Shown here: one piece after another, positions 36,757 through 41,110 of the stretch
Numbering within the stretch: position 1 is the stretch's first letter
Layout of the letters: every line of letters starts with the position of its first letter
NCBI GenBank assembly: GCA_016186365.1
Contig: JACPLT010000008.1
Span: 1-41,110, forward strand
DNA length: 41,110 nt
From: Candidatus Pacearchaeota archaeon
Lineage (GTDB): Archaea > Nanobdellota > Nanobdellia > Pacearchaeales > GW2011-AR1
Direction of reading: 5' to 3'
Position numbers and translations under genes: made by a program
The notes under the pieces: generated by a model
The model's input: the letters and a program-made list of their open reading frames with translations, nothing else
Database searches by the model: none
What the model was told of the DNA's origin: nothing

Positions 36757-37035
36757 ATGAACAGCTTAATAATTTCAATCTCTCTTGGAGCTCTTGGAGG
36801 GCTGACAAGAGGAGTAGTTGGCTTGCTAAAAGCCCTGTCAATGAGAAGGCGGGTTCTCTGGGGATACTATCTCATAACCCTTTTAGTTTCAATAATAATC
36901 GGCTCCTTCGTAGGAATGATATTTAATTTTGACCCAAGGTTATCCCTATTAGCAGGATATGCAGGAACAGACATACTTGAAGGAATATACAAAAGTTTTG
37001 CAGTGCAAAAAGTTTATACTTCAGGAAAAAAATGA
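36757..37035 (+). CDS. Small membrane protein (holin-like topology, weak)
   Basis: 92 aa, hydrophobic with GYAGTDILEGIYK tail. Confidence 0.5.
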   Translation: MNSLIISISLGALGGLTRGVVGLLKALSMRRRVLWGYYLITLLVSIIIGSFVGMIFNFDPRLSLLAGYAGTDILEGIYKSFAVQKVYTSGKK

Positions 37036-37069
37036 ACAAATTTAAATATCCCTGTTCATTATAATAAAC

Positions 37070-37282
37070 ATGGAAAATATTGCTATAGATTTTGACTCTT
37101 TATCAGAAGAAATTCTTACCAGATATGCAGGAGAGTGGGTTGCAATAATAAACGGAGAAGTGATTTGTCATGGCAAATCTTTTAAAGATGTGAATGAATG
37201 TTGCAAAACTCTTATCATAAAAAACAAACCATTAATAGGCAAGCTTCCAGAAAATTCTCTTAGTGTCCTTTCTGTATATTAA
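37070..37282 (+). CDS. DUF5678-like small protein
   Basis: YAGEWVAIINGEVICHGKSFKDVNE. Confidence 0.7.
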   Translation: MENIAIDFDSLSEEILTRYAGEWVAIINGEVICHGKSFKDVNECCKTLIIKNKPLIGKLPENSLSVLSVY

Positions 37283-37283
37283 A

Positions 37284-37718
37284 ATGGTTTTCTCATTCAG
37301 ATATAAACCTATAAGATTAAAATCAGGAGACATTCTGTATAAGCCCCTAATTCCAATTACAATAGATGAGCAAGAAAAAATAAATGTGATTGGAATACTT
37401 GATTCTGGCTCCGATATAACAATAATTCCCAAGGATTTAGCAGATTATTTGCAAATAGAAATTTTAGGAGATAATGAAGTAACAGGATTAGGGAAATCTG
37501 TTTTGTCAGCAAAACAGGGAAAAATAAATGTAAAATTTGGGAGAGGGAGAGAAATTTATGCATTTAAAATTCCAGTTTTAATCCCTATCAACGAGGATGT
37601 GCCCATAATAATTGGGAGATTAGGATTTTTTAACCAGTTTAAGATAACATTTGTAGAACAAGAAAAAAGAGTAGAATTTAAAAAAGTAGAAAACATTGAG
37701 AATATATCACTTAAATAA
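37284..37718 (+). CDS. Retropepsin-like aspartic protease
   Basis: IGILDSGSDITIIPKDLADYL... IPVLIPINEDVPIIIGRLGFFNQFKITF; likely start MVFSFRYKPIR at 37284. Confidence 0.75.
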   Translation: MVFSFRYKPIRLKSGDILYKPLIPITIDEQEKINVIGILDSGSDITIIPKDLADYLQIEILGDNEVTGLGKSVLSAKQGKINVKFGRGREIYAFKIPVLIPINEDVPIIIGRLGFFNQFKITFVEQEKRVEFKKVENIENISLK

Positions 37719-37721
37719 AAA

Positions 37722-37946
37722 ATGCCAAATAAAAAAATAATAACTATCTCCTTGGACGAAAAAGTATTAAAATCCATAGAAAAAAGAGCAAATAAAAATA
37801 TGCTATCAGTCCAGCAGCAGATAGAAGACATAATAAGAAGAAGCTGTGTAATGTCAAAAACAAATTCTGCTCCAAAAGAAAAATTAGACGACCCGCTAAT
37901 TTCAATTTTCTCAAGAAGAAAACATAACCTCAAAAAGAAAAAATAG
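37722..37946 (+). CDS. Ribbon-helix-helix-like small protein
   Basis: KKIITISLDEKVLKSIEKRANKNMLSVQQQIEDIIRRS. Confidence 0.65.
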   Translation: MPNKKIITISLDEKVLKSIEKRANKNMLSVQQQIEDIIRRSCVMSKTNSAPKEKLDDPLISIFSRRKHNLKKKK

Positions 37947-37947
37947 T

Positions 37948-38071
37948 GCGGGAGGTAGGACTCGAACCTACGAAGGCACTAAGCCACAGGATTTCGTCCA
38001 ATGAAGGGTCTTAAGTTTAGCATCTAGATTTTCTCTAGAACCTGCTCGTTTGACCACTCCGAAACCCCCGC
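37948..38071 (-). tRNA. tRNA-Leu with an anticodon-region intron of about 41 nt (anticodon TAG or TAA, not resolved)
   Basis: Acceptor GCGGGGG/CTCCCGC; D-arm TCGGAGTGGTCAAACGA; long variable arm TGGCTTAGTGCCTTC; T-arm GTAGGTTCGAGTCCTAC; A discriminator. Confidence 0.85.
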
Positions 38072-38104
38072 ATAAAATTTTAATATAATATACACTTATA
38101 AATC

Positions 38105-38821
38105 TTATCTAAACCCTAAAATTTTAAGTCTTTCTTTTAGGCAAGTATTTGGTTGGAGATACCCTTGCTTTTGAAAAACAAGCCATTTAGTTGTATGTTT
38201 TGAATTTTTGAATCCTATATTCTTGATGTAGTTTGTTATGTCTTTCTTTCTGTATATCAAAATAGAATAAACTTTGTTTTTATCTTTTTTACCTTTGTAA
38301 GGTTTTTTCATTCTAGGGTTAAATCCGAGAAGTTTTAAAGAGTTAAAAACACTTTTTACCAATCTTTTTGATGTTATTCCCAATTTTATCAAAGGCACAT
38401 TATTAATAGGGTTTTTGCAAGACCTATTCTTATCAAAATAAATGCTCCCATCTGTGTCAAATAGACCTCTTGTAAATCTTTTTATTAAGTATTTTTTTCT
38501 TAAAATTTCTTTAGGAATGTCCTGCTCTTTTTTAGAGCCACTCAAAATCCCAAATTTTTTAAAGAAACTAACAACCTCTTTATCAAAAATATAAACTCCA
38601 TAAACTCCCGTAGAGTAATACTCTTTATAATGTGCTTGTTTTTTATTTAGGGGGAAAAGAACTTTTTTATTGAGGAGTTTAGAAACCCACACATCATGAT
38701 ACTCTTTTTCTTCATTTATATCTCCACCTAAATAGTACATTGAGTATCTTTTATTTACGCTTATACATCCATCGCCAATGTGTATGCCTAGAAGTTCTGC
38801 CATATCACCATCTATTTTCAT
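38105..38821 (-). CDS. LAGLIDADG-type homing endonuclease, free-standing
   Basis: Two motifs: MAELLGIHIGDGCIS and FTRGLFDTDGSIYF. Confidence 0.8.
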   Translation of the reverse strand: MKIDGDMAELLGIHIGDGCISVNKRYSMYYLGGDINEEKEYHDVWVSKLLNKKVLFPLNKKQAHYKEYYSTGVYGVYIFDKEVVSFFKKFGILSGSKKEQDIPKEILRKKYLIKRFTRGLFDTDGSIYFDKNRSCKNPINNVPLIKLGITSKRLVKSVFNSLKLLGFNPRMKKPYKGKKDKNKVYSILIYRKKDITNYIKNIGFKNSKHTTKWLVFQKQGYLQPNTCLKERLKILGFR

Positions 38822-38944
38822 ATAAGCAAGAAGTTTTTAAGATATTTATATTTTTGTGTGTAACAATTCAACTCTTAAGAAAAAATCTATTTAAAAAATC
38901 TTCTGTTTTCTATATCCTAATAAAATTGTCTTAGAAGTAAAATT

Positions 38945-39382
38945 TTATTCACAAAGTTGGCATAATGGCAAATCTTGCGTTTGGGGGTTATCTGCCCTGC
39001 AAAAGTTATTGTAATCCTCTTCACAAAATGTTTGTATTGTGTCATATTTAGAATTTTCTCCATTTTTGCAATCTTGCACACAATTGCAAGCATTTTCTGT
39101 CTCTTCACACACTCCATTTCCGCAATTTATACAAGTGTCTACTGGACTTCCAGCTAAAAGAGAAGTTTCATAGCATTTGCTTCCTATAGATACACTGGTA
39201 TCCATACCAGATGCCCAAGAGGTTAGCCCTTCACAGCATTTTTCTGGATATTCCTCATAAATACTTGAAACTTGTTCTCCAATTTTCCCGCAATTTGCTG
39301 AATTATTTCCCGAATAAAAATATACTGCTAAAACTGCAATAACCACAATTACAACAATTCCTGTAACTAATCCCCTTTTCAT
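38945..39382 (-). CDS. Small secreted Cys-rich protein
   Basis: Signal/TM N-terminus; CGNGVCEETENACNCVQDC. Confidence 0.7.
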   Translation of the reverse strand: MKRGLVTGIVVIVVIAVLAVYFYSGNNSANCGKIGEQVSSIYEEYPEKCCEGLTSWASGMDTSVSIGSKCYETSLLAGSPVDTCINCGNGVCEETENACNCVQDCKNGENSKYDTIQTFCEEDYNNFCRADNPQTQDLPLCQLCE

Positions 39383-39422
39383 AGTAATGTAATAATCTCT
39401 AACTTTATAAATCTTATTTAAA

Positions 39423-39944
39423 TCAAGTTGTTGAATCGCAATCTACATCCTGACTAATTATAGAATTATCACAGACCAGAATTTTTCCATCTTCCTGAAT
39501 AAACGGCTGTATTGATATTTTCACAATGTCATTAACATCTTCATTATAATATAATTTTAGAACCTCTCCTCTTCCAGGGCTTACTCCATTTATTCCTCCA
39601 ATACTTATTTCTGTGTCCCCATCGCTTTCTATAATTGTGTCTCCATTTGCATCCTTCCTTTCTATAGCCCTTGTTAGCTCACTAACTCTCTCGCTGTTTG
39701 TAGCTTTTGCAAAGATTCCCCTTATATTAAACAACCCATTATTTTTAATTTTTAATGATATGGTATTATCTGTATTATCACATACATACTCCTCAATCAT
39801 AATAGAAACACTATCCGGACAGGTTGCTGTTTGTTTTAAAATTCTGTCTTTCATCCATCCATAAACTAGCACACTTAAGGTTATTGCAATTACCACAAGA
39901 AGAACATATCCCACCACTTCTGACAATCCTCTTTTATTTCTCAT
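39423..39944 (-). CDS. Archaeal type IV pilin-like protein
   Basis: MRNKRGLSEVVGYVLLVVIAITLSVLVYGW. Confidence 0.8.
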   Translation of the reverse strand: MRNKRGLSEVVGYVLLVVIAITLSVLVYGWMKDRILKQTATCPDSVSIMIEEYVCDNTDNTISLKIKNNGLFNIRGIFAKATNSERVSELTRAIERKDANGDTIIESDGDTEISIGGINGVSPGRGEVLKLYYNEDVNDIVKISIQPFIQEDGKILVCDNSIISQDVDCDSTT

Positions 39945-39984
39945 TTATATTCAAATAAAAACTCTTTTATAAACTTTTCTTAAA

Positions 39985-40428
39985 TCAGTGAGTTAGCGGA
40001 CCCATATCTATAACTAAATCTTTAATCCCAGAACAGCTTTTTGAATCAACTTCAATATAATCTATATCTTTTAACTGCACAAAACCATCTGTATTACTTG
40101 TATACTGTTTTTGCAGGCATTCCCCTGCTTTTAATTCCAAGTCTTCTTTAATAACGCTACCTTTTCTGAACTTTACTATCAGTTTTACCTCTTCATCTTT
40201 GTTTGAATAAAGGCAGAAATTTGCCCCCTTAAGCTGGTCAATAGTTACTCTTCCAGTAGATTTTATCTCAAGATTTAAATCAGAACAAAATACTTTTAAT
40301 TCTTGTTCTGCTTTCTCTTTCTCTTTTGCTCCATTATAAAAATTTATTAGGCTTATTGCCAACACAATCACACATATAATTAATACTCCATTTATAACAA
40401 GATTAATATGTTTTTTTGCTTTTTCCAT
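39985..40428 (-). CDS. Small membrane-anchored protein of unknown function
   Basis: NLVINGVLIICVIVLAISLINFYNG N-terminal TM. Confidence 0.6.
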   Translation of the reverse strand: MEKAKKHINLVINGVLIICVIVLAISLINFYNGAKEKEKAEQELKVFCSDLNLEIKSTGRVTIDQLKGANFCLYSNKDEEVKLIVKFRKGSVIKEDLELKAGECLQKQYTSNTDGFVQLKDIDYIEVDSKSCSGIKDLVIDMGPLTH

Positions 40429-40468
40429 ATTCCTTATTATACTCCTGCTATATAAACCTTTTCAGCAA

Positions 40469-40540
40469 GCTTCAGGCAGGGATTGAACCTGCGACCCCTG
40501 CTTTACGAAAGCAGTGCTCTGCCAGCTGAGTTACTGAAGC
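40469..40540 (-). tRNA. tRNA-Thr (CGT)
   Basis: GCTTCAG...CTGAAGC acceptor; anticodon arm CTGCTTTCGTAAAGCAG; T-arm GCAGGTTCAATCCCTGC. Confidence 0.95.
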
Positions 40541-40694
40541 ACAAATTCCGTATATTTTAATTATGTTTTATATTTTGTGTAAAGACTTAACCTCTTTATT
40601 AATTATAGTGCTATTATATAGTAGTCACAAAACGAAAGCTTTATAAACTCCAAATGTGTTACTATTATATAAATACAAAAGGAGCAATAATAAC

Positions 40695-40985
40695 ATGGCA
40701 ACTGAAAATTCAAGAGATTACGAAAGGGTAAGTATCCCTGATGCTGGAGAACTAGCATCAATAGCAGAGACACTAGGATTTTCACCAGAACATCTGGAAA
40801 TAGCTAATGTTAATCATCAATATGATGGAAAGGTAGAAGATTTAAGAAAATTGAGAGCTTATTGGGAAAAAAGCAAACCGGTTAATACTCCAACACCCAC
40901 ACCAAGAAAAAGTTTAAGAGAAAGACTGTTAGAAAAAAATCCTGCTCAACTGCCTCCTAACATAGTTAATTACACTAAACCATAA
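40695..40985 (+). CDS. Small uncharacterised protein
   Basis: ORF 40656..40985; likely start MATENSRDYERVSIPD at 40695. Confidence 0.6.
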   Translation: MATENSRDYERVSIPDAGELASIAETLGFSPEHLEIANVNHQYDGKVEDLRKLRAYWEKSKPVNTPTPTPRKSLRERLLEKNPAQLPPNIVNYTKP

Positions 40986-41110
40986 TACTTCCCTCCTTTT
41001 CAAAGTAGTTTGAAATTCTATTCATTGCTTCTCTAACAGATTTAAAATTGCTATTCTGCAAAACATCTCTTGAAACAAAACCAAAAACTCTTTCAATCTT
41101 GTTCAAGAAA
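40975..41110 (-). CDS. 3' end of a CDS running off the right edge (...FLNKIERVFGFVSRDVLQNSNFKSVREAMNRISNYFEKEGSIMV*)
   Basis: Continuous open frame on minus strand to TAG at 40975-40977; overlaps the convergent plus-strand ORF by 11 nt. Confidence 0.6.
   Translation of the reverse strand, partial: FLNKIERVFGFVSRDVLQNSNFKSVREAMNRISNYFEKEGSIMV

Noticed and set aside
36757-37035. Holin-like protein as evidence for a prophage
   Set aside because: Only topology and a weak motif; no neighbouring phage structural, terminase or integrase genes.
37948-38071. Reading the tRNA as an amber-suppressor (CTA) or tRNA-Ser (CGA/TGA)
   Set aside because: Alternative intron boundaries can yield these anticodons, but strict position counting gives TAG/TAA, and the A discriminator and variable arm favour Leu.
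38105-38821. LAGLIDADG ORF as part of an intein or large intron
   Set aside because: It has its own start and stop, with no flanking split gene or splicing motifs visible.

Overview
The window looks like an AT-rich archaeal chromosome segment, probably from a DPANN-type lineage (inferred from leaderless promoters, class III-type pilin leaders, the SRP RNA and very large Cys-rich surface proteins). Most genes lie on the minus strand. The core is a type IV pilus/archaellum-like locus (about 7.9-19.0 kb): one FlaI/TadA-type ATPase, two TadC/FlaJ-like membrane proteins, six pilin-like small proteins and secreted partners. It is flanked by a run of large surface proteins: an M64-type metalloprotease with beta-helix and dockerin-like parts, a 1891-aa multidomain protein, Cys-rich and LamG proteins, and a probably highly expressed surface protein. 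Other features are an AbiE-like toxin/antitoxin pair, an SRP RNA, two tRNAs (Thr-CGT and an intron-containing Leu), a DUF5678-like/retropepsin-like/RHH-like trio and a LAGLIDADG endonuclease beside the tRNA-Leu. The most unusual signal is non-coding or micro-coding. Several gaps on the minus strand are packed with strings of short perfect palindromes. The same gaps stay open as chained mini-ORFs that run from a duplicated RBS/start region to an ATGA overlap or close approach with the next start codon. Two of these leaders, 24 kb apart, share a 31-nt element with two mutually exclusive hairpins and covarying bases. A second signal is a conserved motif upstream of three surface-protein genes. 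No searches or folding programs were run; all family names come from motif reading.
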